Shown here: piece by piece, positions 1 through 11,662 of the stretch
How positions within the stretch are numbered: position 1 is the stretch's first letter
Layout of the letters: the number at the start of each line of letters is the position of its first letter
Source: Carallia brachiata
Taxonomy: Eukaryota; Streptophyta; Magnoliopsida; Malpighiales; Rhizophoraceae
Length of the DNA stretch: 64,000 nt
Direction of reading: 5' to 3'
Assembly (NCBI GenBank): GCA_021464245.1
Contig: JADCRB010000007.1
Span: forward strand, 2,976,532-3,040,531
Made by a program: the position numbers and the translations under genes
The notes under the pieces: model-generated
Databases searched by the model: none
What the model saw: only the letters and a program-made list of their open reading frames with translations
What the model was told of the DNA's origin: nothing

Positions 1-2598
1 TCAATGCAAACGTGCCATTCCATTCGAGCCATCCAGCGGGATCCACCAAATCACCAATATTAGAATGCATAATGACCGTCCTAGAATACTCCTTCCAGGG
101 GCGCCCCAGGTACGTCCGGAATGATGACTGCACCGGAATCAAGTCGGCGGCGGCCGCAAGCTTGCAGTTGAGAATTGATATTCCGGTGTTCTGATTTGGG
201 TCTTCTCTGCCTTGAGCAGTGAATATGTTTCTTTGGTTTTCATTGGGTTTGCGGGCGTATAAGTTGCAGTTTTGGAAGACTACGGCTGCGTTGCCGAAAA
301 TGAAGTCGATGGTGCCGTAGATGTCGCACTCGCGATAAAATTGTCGGAGGGAATGGACGTAGAGGGTGTCTTGGTAGGCCACGAAGCTGCATCTGTAGAA
401 TGCCGACAGGTCGGAGCCACTCCTGAAGGCCACTGCTTGGTGTTTGCTGGGCCCTGCTGCGTTCTCGAACGTTATGTACTTGGCAATGAATCGATTCCCC
501 ACTGCGGCTGCAGTGCATATGCCATCATGATTTTATATCAATTAATGGTATTAAAAGTACCCAAAAAAATACAAAAAAGAAAAAGAATTAAGGGCTTACG
601 GATATTTGCAAAAATCTGGAGATGAGAATTAAATGATGTAACTTGTTAGTGAAAATTTAAAATTGATCAAAAATTGCTGGCAATTGGTAGCAAAAAGGGG
701 AACAACACTATAATTTTCTTTCTGAGGAAAAAAAGATCTTGGTACGGGTCATCGTGGTCGGAATGACACAATAACCAGGAGATGCGAGCCCTATTCTACA
801 AAGTACTGTATTTTTTTTATAAAAAATATTTTTTTTAATATATCAATCATTCAATCTATGAATTAAAGACAAGAAATATGTTTGAAGTTTAACAATGGGT
901 GTTAATTAATGCGGAACTAATATGAATTTTGTAATTTGCCTATTGCAAACAGAAAATTCAAGTATAAACTAATTAAAATAAAAAATAATGAAATAATTTT
1001 TTAATTTAAAATTATATTTGTGTGAGTATAATTCACTCATAATAAAATAATTAAATTAACAAAATTTTTATATCCAATTAAATCAGTGCATTGATTATAG
1101 GAAAAAAAAATCTAAAAGCCTAACCCGTGAACCTGCATCCCTTAAAAATAATAAAAAGATGACTTATGCGCCAAAAACGATAGCCCTTTAAAATTTCAGC
1201 TGGCGCGACATGCCAAAACAGGCTGGAACAAACGGGATGGAATCAGACCCATATATTATACAACCAAACGAACAAAACAACTTATTGTCAGAATTTAGAA
1301 AAGCTATATATAACTAACACATAATTGCAATTTTCACCTGTAAAAATCAGAAAGAATGCCAGACAAACAGAAGCAATTTCAAAAGCTAAAATAAACTCAC
1401 CGACTGTTGCCGAGCGGAATGTAGTCCATCCATCAACGACGTTCCTACTAGCCTTCACCACTGTCTTTCCAATTCCATCCCCCACAAACATCAGATTTGT
1501 CTTCGTGTCGTTCACCTCCACATTCTCGAAATAGGCCCCAGCCTTTATATATATCACAAACCTACATTTATACAGGCAATGATTGAAAAAATATTGTTAA
1601 AGAATATATAGTGATAAAATACAAAAAAAAATTTGACTAATAATTTCCTTAACATAAAATTTTATATTGATAAAATACAAAAATTTCATATGACCTATCA
1701 ATTCGACTTTTAATTAATTAACCAAATACACTTGCCTAGTGTTGCTGGAGTTTGGAGCAGCAGCCACTGCGTCGCTGATGTTAGTAAAGTTGCCGGTACC
1801 ATCCTTGGCCACTATCAGATCGTATTTGGTTGAATTCACCGAAGCCTGCAACAGTCTTCGGTCTTTCGAGGACAACCATGATGGGAACCCATGTTTCATG
1901 TCGCCGTATCCAGGGATAACCTCGGAGTTACTATCAGATTTTCTATGATGTTTCCTGGACCGAGGGATCTTCTTGAGCATGACCAGGGAGTTACTCAGGT
2001 GACGAGAAATGTTGAACAGGCTGTCCTGGATTCTGTCCCTCACGTTTCCTTTACTGTAAGCGAACCCATCAAGGCAAGTGTACTGGTTCGTCATTGCGCC
2101 GCTCAACAGAGTTTGCAAGTCTGGGTAATAACGCATGGAGGCGGCTTTCTGGGTTGAGAGATCAGACAGAGCTGAACTAATCTCCCCAGTGGTGTGGTTG
2201 AATAGCTCCAGACAGTCGTTGAGAGCAACTTGTTCAAGTGGGTCTGCGTAATTTCTTCTCTTATGTTTAATGTGGCTGATTTTTGAGTAGGAGGCTCTGA
2301 TTTCGTGCATTGAGTGGTTCAATGTTGCAGAGATGAATTCTGGCAAGGACCGAGAAGTAAGTTGTGGAAGAGATTGGAGAGTAGAGACGCAGAGTTTGGG
2401 GTACAATGTGCCTTCACAAGCAGCCTGCGCAATCGTCTGAATGCGTTTGCGAAATTTTAAGCCTCGGGTTTCCAGCTTTTTCGATGTCGTTTTCAAGTGT
2501 GTCGTTGAAGAGATGAGCAGAATTAATAAGAAAAAGATAGAAATGGCCGGTAGCAGCGGCCTCAGCACGAGTTTTCTTCTTCCTCTGAGGTTATACAT
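1..2598 (-). CDS. Pectin methylesterase with PMEI pro-domain (PME1), 3' end outside window
   Basis: Secreted enzyme that de-esterifies cell-wall homogalacturonan. Exons on the minus strand are 2598-1736, 1561-1401 and 507 to the left edge; the phases fit exactly. Start chosen at 2598 (MYNLRGRRK), which is followed by a hydrophobic segment at about residues 13-32. The PMEI-like pro-region (residues ~50-220) has the family cysteines C61, C70, C129 and C175. A subtilase processing motif RRLL is at residues 247-250. The catalytic domain begins [17 protein letters not shown]. Exon 3 encodes [22 protein letters not shown] and LGRPW, carrying the Gln, the two Asp and the Arg of the pectinesterase active site. 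The end of the domain lies beyond base 1. Intron 1 opens with GC: AG|GCAAGT, and joining there gives the family sequence [11 protein letters not shown]. Family assignment is certain; which PME isoform it is cannot be said. Confidence 0.93.
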
Positions 2599-2716
2599 GG
2601 ATAGGTGGGGCAACCGGAAAATGTATTGGGAGAGGGTGTGTGACTGTTTGTGAGTGTGCTTGTGAGTGAGAGAGAGATTTTTAGACTGAGCCAAAGGTGA
2701 CAAAGAAGAAGAGGTG

Positions 2717-2722
2717 TATATA
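2717..2722 (-). promoter_or_regulatory. Likely TATA box of PME1
   Basis: TATATA on the minus strand about 120 bases upstream of the chosen ATG. It would place the transcription start near 2690, so the in-frame Met codon at 2760 lies upstream of transcription. This supports the start at 2598. Inferred from position only. Confidence 0.4.
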
Positions 2723-2829
2723 CGTGGAAACGGCCAAGTAATTAGGCCTCTGAATCTCAAAAGAACAGCATGAAAAGGTGATAAGAGGCCTGGAGGTGGA
2801 TAGGACCTCTAGTCTAGTACAAGAGCTAA

Positions 2830-5800
2830 GCTTGGATATAAAATGATTAGAAAAAATTTATAAACGCATAGGGAAGGTCTAGGACGATTATGAGCAATTT
2901 ATATATACTCTGAACAACGAGGTAGCTAAATAGACTTATTGAGCTTGCTAGCCATAAAATGACAAATCTTTATTGTAGTAATAAATTAACTGAAGCAGAG
3001 ATGAAATGTGCATCACCGACAGTACACGATATAGCATAAAACAAATGAAGCTATCAAAAAGTGGACTTCTGGACTCCGTGACCGTGAACTTGGTTCTTTG
3101 CCCAAATAATTTTCGTGGTCGCGCATGGTCCCAAAAGTTGCTGTGTCGCTGCACTCTGCCTTCTAGTACAATCCAGCATGTTGGAATCTAATTCTCTTAC
3201 CAAAAAAATACTTGATCGGATTTCTGAAATAAGATCAAAGCAAAATTAAAGTAGTATAAGCCATTAAATAGAAAAATTTGAAAAAAAAAACTACAGTAAA
3301 CTATTAAATACTGATTAACTGTGTAGTTATTTTAGTTTTACTAAGGTACACAGCTTCTTCCAATGTAGTCCATCTGCATGCCAACGGAATGATTTGGGAC
3401 CTCCCATGCATCTGGCTGGATGGCAACAAATTGTAATTGTGTCAAATCCTCTGTTTTTCTTTTCCTGTTAATTGAAGGAATAAATATTCTGAAGTCATAA
3501 ATTTTACTGGTAAGTCTAATCAGGGTGTAAGCTCTAATTTTATTTTTTTTTTTCCCATTGGAAACCTATATTTTGACAAAACCAACTATTTCAAGGAGTC
3601 TTTCATCAGAGAAAATGAACACGTGGGTATCATGTGTGATCCTTACCTGCCATGTTCTATTAAACCAAGGTTTTTTTTTTATAAAAAAAATTAGGACTTC
3701 TAGTGAATTTTTTTTATTCTCGATTAAATAATTCGATTGCCACTAGAGTACTCAATTAGCACCATAGTCTAGTGGTATCATCACTGATTCTGCCCCAGAT
3801 GGGGAGATTACAGAAGTAAGGAACGTTATTTAGAATTAGTTAATAGGGTAGAGAGCGATATTAATATTTATTAGGATAGGAACTTTTTTTTACTAAATTT
3901 CGATGTTCAAAAACTATATTAGGTCTGAGACAAAAACTTTATTTAGAATTTGACACAAGGATTTGGGATGAGAATTTGCGTTGGGCCATTGCGTCCATAT
4001 TCTTCAGGGGTTGGGCTAATGGCCCTGAATCAAGTGGGTTTTCCTTGGGTTAGGTTGATAATAAACTGGGCCCGGCTTCGTGTATGAATTAGTTGAGAGA
4101 CAGCATGAACGGCCCGCAAGTTTCATACCACTTTTGTAAATTTTTTTCTTTTATTGTCAGATAAAATGAAAAAAAAAATAAAGGTGGTCCACATTGTCAT
4201 ATCAAAGAGTATGGTGTCCTTCAGAAGAGTAAATTTGCGAATGTATATTTAACATATCTAACACTTTAACAAAAGTTTGAGTCTTGAAGTTGTGACTTGA
4301 CAACGAAGATTTATACATAATCAGTGGTATTTATGCCAAGTTTTATGTTGCAAAAAAGTCATTAATTAATTTTTTTTTTATAATTGATCATTTTAATCTT
4401 CAATTTATGTGAAAATATCTTTTATGCCTAATACGGATTTATAATTAATTAACAAAATTTCAATTTTTTTTTTTTTATGAAAGTCGGTGCGTGGTTGATG
4501 TAGTCAAATCGGAGGGAAAAACAGTACCGTAGGTGACATTGCCAGCCCGTTTTAGGCTCCTTTTAAAAGTTCCACCATAACCGGAAAGTACGTAATAGCC
4601 TCATATTTTTGTTTTCTTTGAAACTTTCAGTCACTAAAATCGAGGATAATTATAAAGATTTCTTAAAGCTTTTGACTTTGTTTTGGCAAACTTCTCATTA
4701 ACATGGGCTCAGATTTAATTTTTTCGTCGAAAAAAAAAAGTGAATGTATATGAATAAAAATATAATGAATATATAATAATATAAATAGTTAGATTGTAAA
4801 AAATAAATTAAATTTAAAAAATAAAAATAAATAACTTATAAAATATTATTAAATTAATTATATATTTTTTATATACTTACTTTTTAACGTGTCTGTATAA
4901 TAGCCCTCTTCCTCGTCTTAGGGGGGCTCAATCAACTTAGGTTACTTTAGGAAACGATGCCCATTTTTAGAAAAGAAAAGTTTTCGACCCGAACTTAGTG
5001 GTCAAAGGTGAGAGCCAAACTCATTTCTTAAAATAAAATATTTTATTAAAAATTTTAATTGATTTGATATTTTAAGTAAAAATTGTTATTTTTTTTAAAA
5101 AAAATTTAACACATATTATGTGAGATCTATATTTTAAGTTATAGAATAACATATATTTAATTTTAAGTTTTAGATTTAAATTTTAATTTTTTTCATTTCA
5201 TCATTTATTAATGTAATTACACTTTATTAAAAGGTAATTGCATTTATTATTTGTCTCAGCTACAAAATTCAACTATCGAATTCGGGTCTGTACCAGCGCC
5301 CTTTCGGTAAACCCCTCTTCTGATTGCATTTTTAGATTTTATATTTGCTAATATCCGCCGAAGAGTAGTATCCTCGCACCATTCGAAAGCTTTAATTAAT
5401 CAGGATAGATTTTTTTTTTTTTTTTTGACCAGAAGGATATATTTTTGTTCATTTTAGTTATTTCGACTCACTCAGAAAAAAAAAAAAAAAAGAACACTTT
5501 AATTAATTGAGAAGTTTTTATTGGCTTTCCATTCTTCTGTCTGATTAGAAAATGTTCATGGTCTAAGCACGGGATACATTATGGTCTAAGATATTGTGGT
5601 CTAAGTTTACAATGTTTACAAATAATTGAAACATATTTTTTATGCAGAAAGTAGAAGAAGGAAAAAGAAACGTCAAACTAAAAACTAACAACGACCCCTA
5701 TTAAAAAGGAAATCTTAATCTCCATCTTTGGAGTAGTTGTCCACATTGATTACAATAATTTAATCATTTTAAGAGTTGACAAATTGTTGAATTTGTAAAT

Positions 5801-7254
5801 TTTTCTGTCAGCACATGCTTCCCTGCTAAAACCCCAAGATCTTTAAAACAAGTGGTTTTGCAAGCTCCCGGTTCTCATATGTACGTCTCCGCAAAGAATT
5901 CACATAAGGACGATGCTGCCTGCTGGGTTTTAAATGGTTTCCGCAATCAAACATCTAGAGCTGCTCACCTCTGACTCCTATTTTTTCACTCAAAGTTGGC
6001 ATTAATTTGAATGAATATTAAGATTATATTGAACGCAGACATTCCTGCAAGCATTTAATTTATAATAATATAATAAGCCTCTCTTATTACATAAGGTGAG
6101 TCATATTGAAATCTATGATTGCTGTAGCAGGAAATTAAATTAATTTCTTTTTCTTTTCTTTTCTTTTTTTTGTTGGAAGATGAAAATTATAGCATCATTA
6201 AAGTAGAAGAACGCAAATATTTGGATTTTGGCTGTACATAATTCATCTGCGTAATTCTTCTGTTGTTTAAATTATGTGCATATTGTTCCTTTTGTTTCCC
6301 CTTCCAATGCTCATTTTGATTTATTATTATTATTTTTAAAAGAGTATGGAAGAAAAATGAAAAGCAAGACAACGTGGGAAAAGCAATGGAAAATGGAAAA
6401 TGACTCTTGGCTGTTTTATCTTGCATTCAGAATGGAGTAAAAATGAGGTAAAGGCTACAATATCAACAACAAATAAAATTTTCAAATATCTGAATCACCT
6501 TTAATTAAAATGCGGGAAAAATAAATAGTTATAGAGACTAATAAAAGCAACTCGTTTCCTTTTTTCCTCCACTTTTGAGCGAAATTTTTGTTAGAAACGC
6601 TGTGAAATTCTTCCTTGCTATTTTTTGTTTTCTCATCCTCTCCGAAAATTCCCAGATTAGGAGACGTGTCAAATTGCCTACTGTTTTCACTGGCCATGGC
6701 GCCTCCCTCCACCACTTGATTGGAAAAATAACTTAAATTTTTTTTTTTATCAATTAAAATGAGAAAGTATCATAGTACTTACAATTATACTTGTTAGTGC
6801 ACGTAAGTTTAGTTTTGCTGAATATTTTGATAGAGGTTCAAACTCAAAATTTGTAACAAACGACTTTCTACCATTTAAATTAACCATTTGTTTGGAAAAA
6901 TTTAGGGGGAGAGGAATACGAAAGGAATTAAAATAAGAGTAATGAATATTAAAAAAGTGAATGCATTCAATTTTTTTTTTGTGTTTGAGAGTGTGTAATA
7001 TGAAAAAAAAAATTAAAAATATTATATTTAGAAATAAGTAAAAAGTAAAAGAAAAAGATATATGTTATAATATTAATTTTGTCATTAAAAGATAAAAATT
7101 AAAAAATAAAAATAAAAAGTAACTTTATTAAAAAATACCAAAAAGACAAAAATAGCGGAATTCCACGCCATTGCCCCATTGGCGTGGGAAAGGAATGCTT
7201 TTTGTGGGGTCCTAAGAAAAAATCCGAGCCCCACTTTTTCTTTTTTCACGACAA
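2830..7254. other. AT-rich spacer without a supported gene
   Basis: Long runs of A and T, no open frame with recognisable protein similarity and no convincing splice pattern. Possible transposon scraps only; see the SINE-like box at 3758. A minus-strand frame at 6482-6715 has an ordinary composition but resembles no family I know. Confidence 0.6.
3758..3815 (+). mobile_element. Possible tRNA-derived SINE head (Pol III box A)
   Basis: TAGTCTAGTGGTATCA resembles a Pol III box A as found at the 5' end of plant SINEs, followed by CCCAGATGGGGAG. No good box B (GGTTCGANTCC) follows at the right distance, so if it is a SINE it is decayed. It is not a tRNA: no acceptor stem or anticodon arm can be folded. 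Confidence 0.3.
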
Positions 7255-7260
7255 GGGAAG

Positions 7261-7715
7261 TCAATGTTGTTAAAACTGGTTCGGATCGGTCGGTCCGACC
7301 GGTTTAACTGGTGACCGGCTAAAGGTCCGGGCCGGTTTATGACTACAGTTACCCCTTAATTCAGACCGGTTAAAATCGATTTGAACCGGTCAAAACCGAT
7401 GAAAACCGGTCAAAAATTGGATCCAGTTCAAACCGGGTATAAAAGTTTTATAAATTATAATTTGATCTCAATGTTTATTTAAATTATAATTTGAGTTTTA
7501 AATTTAATTAAAATTTTTAATTTAGTCCTAAATTTATCAAAACTTTCAATTTAATCCTTAAAAATTAAAAAAATAATATTTAATAATCATGTATAAATAT
7601 TATTTTTTTAAATATATATATTAATAAATATCGGTTCAAATACCGGTTCGACCGGTTGAATCTTGACCCACTAATATTTCCGATTCGATGACCGGTCCGG
7701 TTCTGACAACCTTGA
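7261..7715. mobile_element. 455-bp non-autonomous DNA transposon with terminal inverted repeats
   Basis: Left end TCAATGTTGTTAAAACTGG and the reverse complement of the right end TCAAGGTTGTCAGAACCGG match at 15 of 19 positions. The sub-terminal parts are packed with CCGGT and its variants in both directions; the core is AT-rich and non-coding. GGGAAG directly abuts both ends (7255-7260 and 7716-7721), a 6-bp target-site duplication, or 7 bp if the outermost base is counted in it. Superfamily uncertain. Confidence 0.8.
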
Positions 7716-7721
7716 GGGAAG

Positions 7722-9050
7722 CAAGCCAATTTCACACCTATAACGGAATTCCACCCACTTTTTTTGTTTCCAAACGCGGATAAATGATCAACCATAATAA
7801 CTTCTTCTTTTTTTTTGGGTCAATAATTTGTATTGTTTTTGACTTTTTGTACACGCGATTGTTCTGAACATTTGCAATCGTTTGGGCCTGATCTGCCTAA
7901 AGCCTGCAGGTTCATTCACTGGGAATAATCAGGACCGGTGCTCACCGGGTTCATCAAAAGGCCTATTAAGTACTTTAAGCCGTATCTAATTATTGAGCGG
8001 GTTCTGATTAGTGGTATTAAGTCATTTGAGAAATGTAAGTTCTTGAGTTTAAGATGCTTATAAATTTTACTCATTAATTGTTTTTGTGAGTATAAAATAT
8101 ACATAATATTATATCATACATATTTATTATATTATTATTATTATTATTTTATTTTAACTAGATCATTCTTAAAATTTTATTTTCACTCACAAATAAAATT
8201 TAGAATAAAATTTTAAGTAACTTGACTCATATATTAAGTGAGTTAAATTAAAAATTTTCAATGAATTTAAATAACAGAACAATCAACTGAAAAAGAAAAA
8301 GAAGAAGAAAATTTTTTGACCCAACAAAACAAAGTTGATCACACTTGTCGTTATGAGATCCTGCACAATATTGTATACACTTAAAATTGTAGAACTAGTA
8401 GACATTATAAATATAAAATGGGGTGACCATTTCCATTACTTATTAACATTACATGATCCAACTGGTGCATTAAAAAAAAAAGTTAATTAATAAGCCCATA
8501 GTTGACAATCTTAGCGCAAGACAAGCATCTATATCGGAAGCAAAGAATTGATTAGTGATTACAATACATTCTACCATATCGTGCTCTTGAAAAAAGTCGA
8601 ATAAAATACAACGTTAACAACTTGGATTCTCTATTGTTGGAGAAACAAGGTTTTTAAAAAATAAAAATATTAAGTGCACCGAGATACTTGAATATACCGA
8701 CCTCAATAAAAAATAATAAAATTTTTAGTTTTTTAAAAAAAAGAAATTTTTTAGGAAAAAGATATTTTAAATAAATTTTATATAAATGTTACACTTTATA
8801 TTTTAAAATAATACTCATTTAAATATAAATTTTAATTTTATAAAAAGAAAACTAATAAAACATTACTCGGTACCCGACTTCGGTGCACCGAGATGTGTTT
8901 CTGGCCGGTCCCTTAAAAAAATTCAAGTAGATTTACACGTTTTCCCGTGCAAGTCATGTATTGACTTGACAAAATGCAGCGGCATGAAGGGATGAACATC
9001 TAACATTTTCTACGTATCGCCAACCATTACTGGCTATTAAGAACCATTAT
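7722..9050. other. AT-rich spacer upstream of PME2
   Basis: No supported gene. Contains (ATT)n-type runs near 8130-8160 and AT-rich low-complexity DNA. Confidence 0.6.
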
Positions 9051-9082
9051 CTTATGAATCATTTCCACCATTTCTGTGCCTC

Positions 9083-9088
9083 TATAAA
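9083..9088 (+). promoter_or_regulatory. TATA box of PME2
   Basis: TATAAA in the context CTCTATAAATGC, 77 bases before the ATG at 9165. It implies transcription starts near 9115, so the earlier in-frame ATG at 9054 lies upstream of transcription and is not the start. Confidence 0.6.
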
Positions 9089-9164
9089 TGCACCAAACCC
9101 ACTAACCAAATTCTTCAAAATTGCCTCTCTCCCTTTCCCTATTGTCCAAGCTAGCAGGATATTA

Positions 9165-11662
9165 ATGGCTTCTAATCTCTTCTCTCTGATAGCAGTACCT
9201 GTGGTTTTTGTTATTCCCTTCTTGCTAAACTCCAATCCATGTTTAGCCGATGCCCCTCCAGGCATTCCTGTGCCCCCTGGAACCGCGTGCAAGTCCACGC
9301 CAGACCCAGCCTACTGCAAATCTGTGCTCCCCAATTCAACCGGCAATGTCTATGATTACGGGCGGTTCTCCGTCCGCAAGTCTCTGTCCCGATCCCGTAT
9401 ATTCTTAAACTTAGTCGACCAATACCTCAGGCTCCGATCCTCTCTGTCCACAACTGCTCTCCGTGCTCTCGAGGATTGTCGTTTGCTAGCCGGCTTGAAC
9501 ATGGATTTTCTATCGAGCTCCTTTAAAGCCGTTATTGCCACGAACAAAACTTTGTCTGCTATGAGAGCTGATGATGTGCAAACCTTACTCAGCGCCATTT
9601 TAACAAACCAACAAACTTGTTTTTGATGGCCTGCAAAGCACAGATGCTTCTTGGAGGGGATAAATATTTTTAAAGTCCTAAACCTTTAGATTTTTTTACG
9701 TTTGAGTCCTAAACCTTTTTAACATTTCATTTGAGTCCTAAATCTTTTAATTTTTTACTATATCAGTCCTTTAAATTACGAAAAGTAGTCAATCTATTAA
9801 TAAGTGAGTTTAATTTAATAAAAATCATTTAAAAAAGCTTAAATACATGAGTTAAATATTTTTTTCATCAACAAAATATGCATATTAAATATTTTTTTAA
9901 TCAAAAAATATACGAATTAAATAGGCAACATGTATATTTTTTTATAAAAAAAACATTCAATTCATATATTTAATCTTTTTTAAATAATTTTTTTGTAAAG
10001 TTAAAATTATTTTTTAATAGATTGATCACTTTTGTTAAACAGAGGGACTAATTTGGTAGAAAATCAAAAAGTTTAGGACTCAAATGAAATGTCAAAAAGG
10101 TTTAGAACTCAAACGTAAAAAAACTTAAAGGTTTAGGACTAAAAAAATCCTTATCCCCTTCTTGGAGTGTAAAGAATGGCCTGTCCATTCCTCTGTCCAT
10201 TGACACCAAACTTTACAGCGTTTCTCTTGCTCTATTTACCAAAGCTTGGGTTCCCAACATGAACATATCGTCCGGATGGCAGCCTAAAAGCAATCGGTTT
10301 GGATTTAGAAATGGGAAATTGCCTCTGAGGATGTCTAGCCGGACGCGTGCGATATACGAGTCGGCAGCGGGCAGAAGGAGGATTCTTCAGACGACAGGGG
10401 GCGATGAAGTGCTGGTGAGTGATATCGTGATAGTGAGTCAGGACGGAAGTTGGAATTTCACTCGCATCAACGATGCTGTCGCGGCAGCTCCCAATAACAC
10501 TGACAGTACCGCTGGCTACTTCTTGATTTACATCACTGCTGGTGTTTATGAGGAGTACGTGTCCATTCCAAAGAACAAGAATTTTTTGCTGATGGTCGGA
10601 GATGGCATCAATCGGACGGTGATCACCGGGAACCGCAGCGTTGTTGATGGGTGGACTACTTTCAATTCTGCCACATTTGGTAAGTTCAGAACTAGTTCTC
10701 GCTAATTTACTGTCTAGCATGCTATTTTTGCACATAAATGCGTAGCAGCACAATTTAAAAATTGTGCTCTCCTACATTGAAAAGTACACGGGAGACATGC
10801 AATCTATTTAATGATATTTATCAATTTATTTATTTTTTTTAATACATCTTTTACAAGCTAATCAATGCATATCATTGTGTGTCTCTTCTTACGTTGTCAA
10901 GGAGCTTTTTTTTTTTTTTTTTTTGAGATTTGGTCCTGAAGGAGATTGACCTTTTGTTCAATAATTGCAGCTGTCACTGCGCCGAATTTCATTGCTGTGA
11001 ACATAACATTCCGGAACACCGCCGGGGCAATCAAGCATCAAGCAGTTGCTGTCAGAAATGGAGCCGATTTATCCACATTTTATCTTTGCAGTTTCGAGGG
11101 ATATCAGGACACCCTGTATGCTCATTCCCTCAGGCAATTCTACAGGGAGTGTGACATATACGGAACGGTCGATTTCATATTTGGAAATGCTGCCGTTGTT
11201 TTCCAGAACTGCAACTTGTATCCGCGCCAGCCAATGAGTGGACAATTCAACGCAATCACTGCACAGGGCCGGACCGACCCGAACCAGAGCACGGGCACTT
11301 CAATACACAATTGCACAATCAGAGCTGCCGATGACTTAGCTTCAAGCAACATGACGGTCCAGACTTATCTTGGAAGGCCGTGGAAGAATTATTCAAGAAC
11401 AATTTACATGCAGAGTTTCATGGATAGTTTCATAAATCCTGCTGGCTGGCAGGCTTGGGACGGAGAGTTTGCACTGAGCACATTGTACTACGCAGAGTAT
11501 AATAATACAGGACCAGGGTCGAATTCTACCAACAGAGTGACATGGCCCGGCTATCACATAATCAACGCCACTGATGCTGCTAATTTTACTGTGTCGGGCT
11601 TCTTGCTGGGGAATGATTGGATACCACAAACAGGAGTTCCTTACACTGCTGGATTGATCTGA
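9165..11662 (+). pseudogene. Second pectin methylesterase (PME2), broken by a frameshift and a MITE insertion
   Basis: Type-I pectin methylesterase. Start at 9165 (MASNLFSLIAV, signal peptide). Exon 1 runs 9165-10679, exon 2 10971-11662; the donor G|GTAAGT splits an Ala codon, as in PME1. The pro-domain includes VYDYGRFSVRKSLS, LEDCRLLAGLN and LTNQQTC. A processing motif RRRIL precedes the catalytic domain, which carries [45 protein letters not shown] and ends YTAGLI. Two lesions lie in exon 1. At about 9621 there are five T where the frame needs four (TC-FDGLQ becomes TCF-stop). From 9657 a 502-bp MITE is inserted. Conceptually removing both leaves 565 codons including the stop in one frame, so the rest is intact and both lesions look young. 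Either a recent pseudogene, or a functional allele elsewhere plus a homopolymer error here. Confidence 0.85.
9657..10158. mobile_element. 502-bp Mutator-like MITE inside PME2 exon 1 (copy 1)
   Basis: Starts GGGATAA and ends TTATCCCC; inner terminal repeats GTCCTAAACCTTTA and TAAAGGTTTAGGAC are inverted. Flanked by the 9-bp direct repeat TTCTTGGAG (9648-9656, 10159-10167). Removing the element plus one repeat (511 bp) leaves the codons TGG-AGT-GTA (W-S-V) of the PMEI domain, which proves the insertion. No coding capacity. The 9-bp duplication is typical of Mutator-like elements. A second copy of equal length is at 58175. Confidence 0.92.

Noticed and set aside
3758..3815. tRNA gene
   Set aside because: Only a box A-like string; no cloverleaf, no box B, no acceptor stem pairing.
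7161..7191. Short inverted repeat TTCCACGCCA / TGGCGTGGGAA
   Set aside because: Ten-base arms with a one-base bulge; too short to separate from chance or from an old element end.
9054..9164. Upstream ATG at 9054 as the PME2 start
   Set aside because: The TATA box at 9083 lies inside this stretch and the signal peptide begins properly at 9165.
9657..10158. The MITE in PME2 as an unusual intron
   Set aside because: No GT-AG or GC-AG ends at the codon-preserving junctions, a 9-bp duplication is present, and a same-length copy lies elsewhere in the window. The upstream frameshift would remain anyway.
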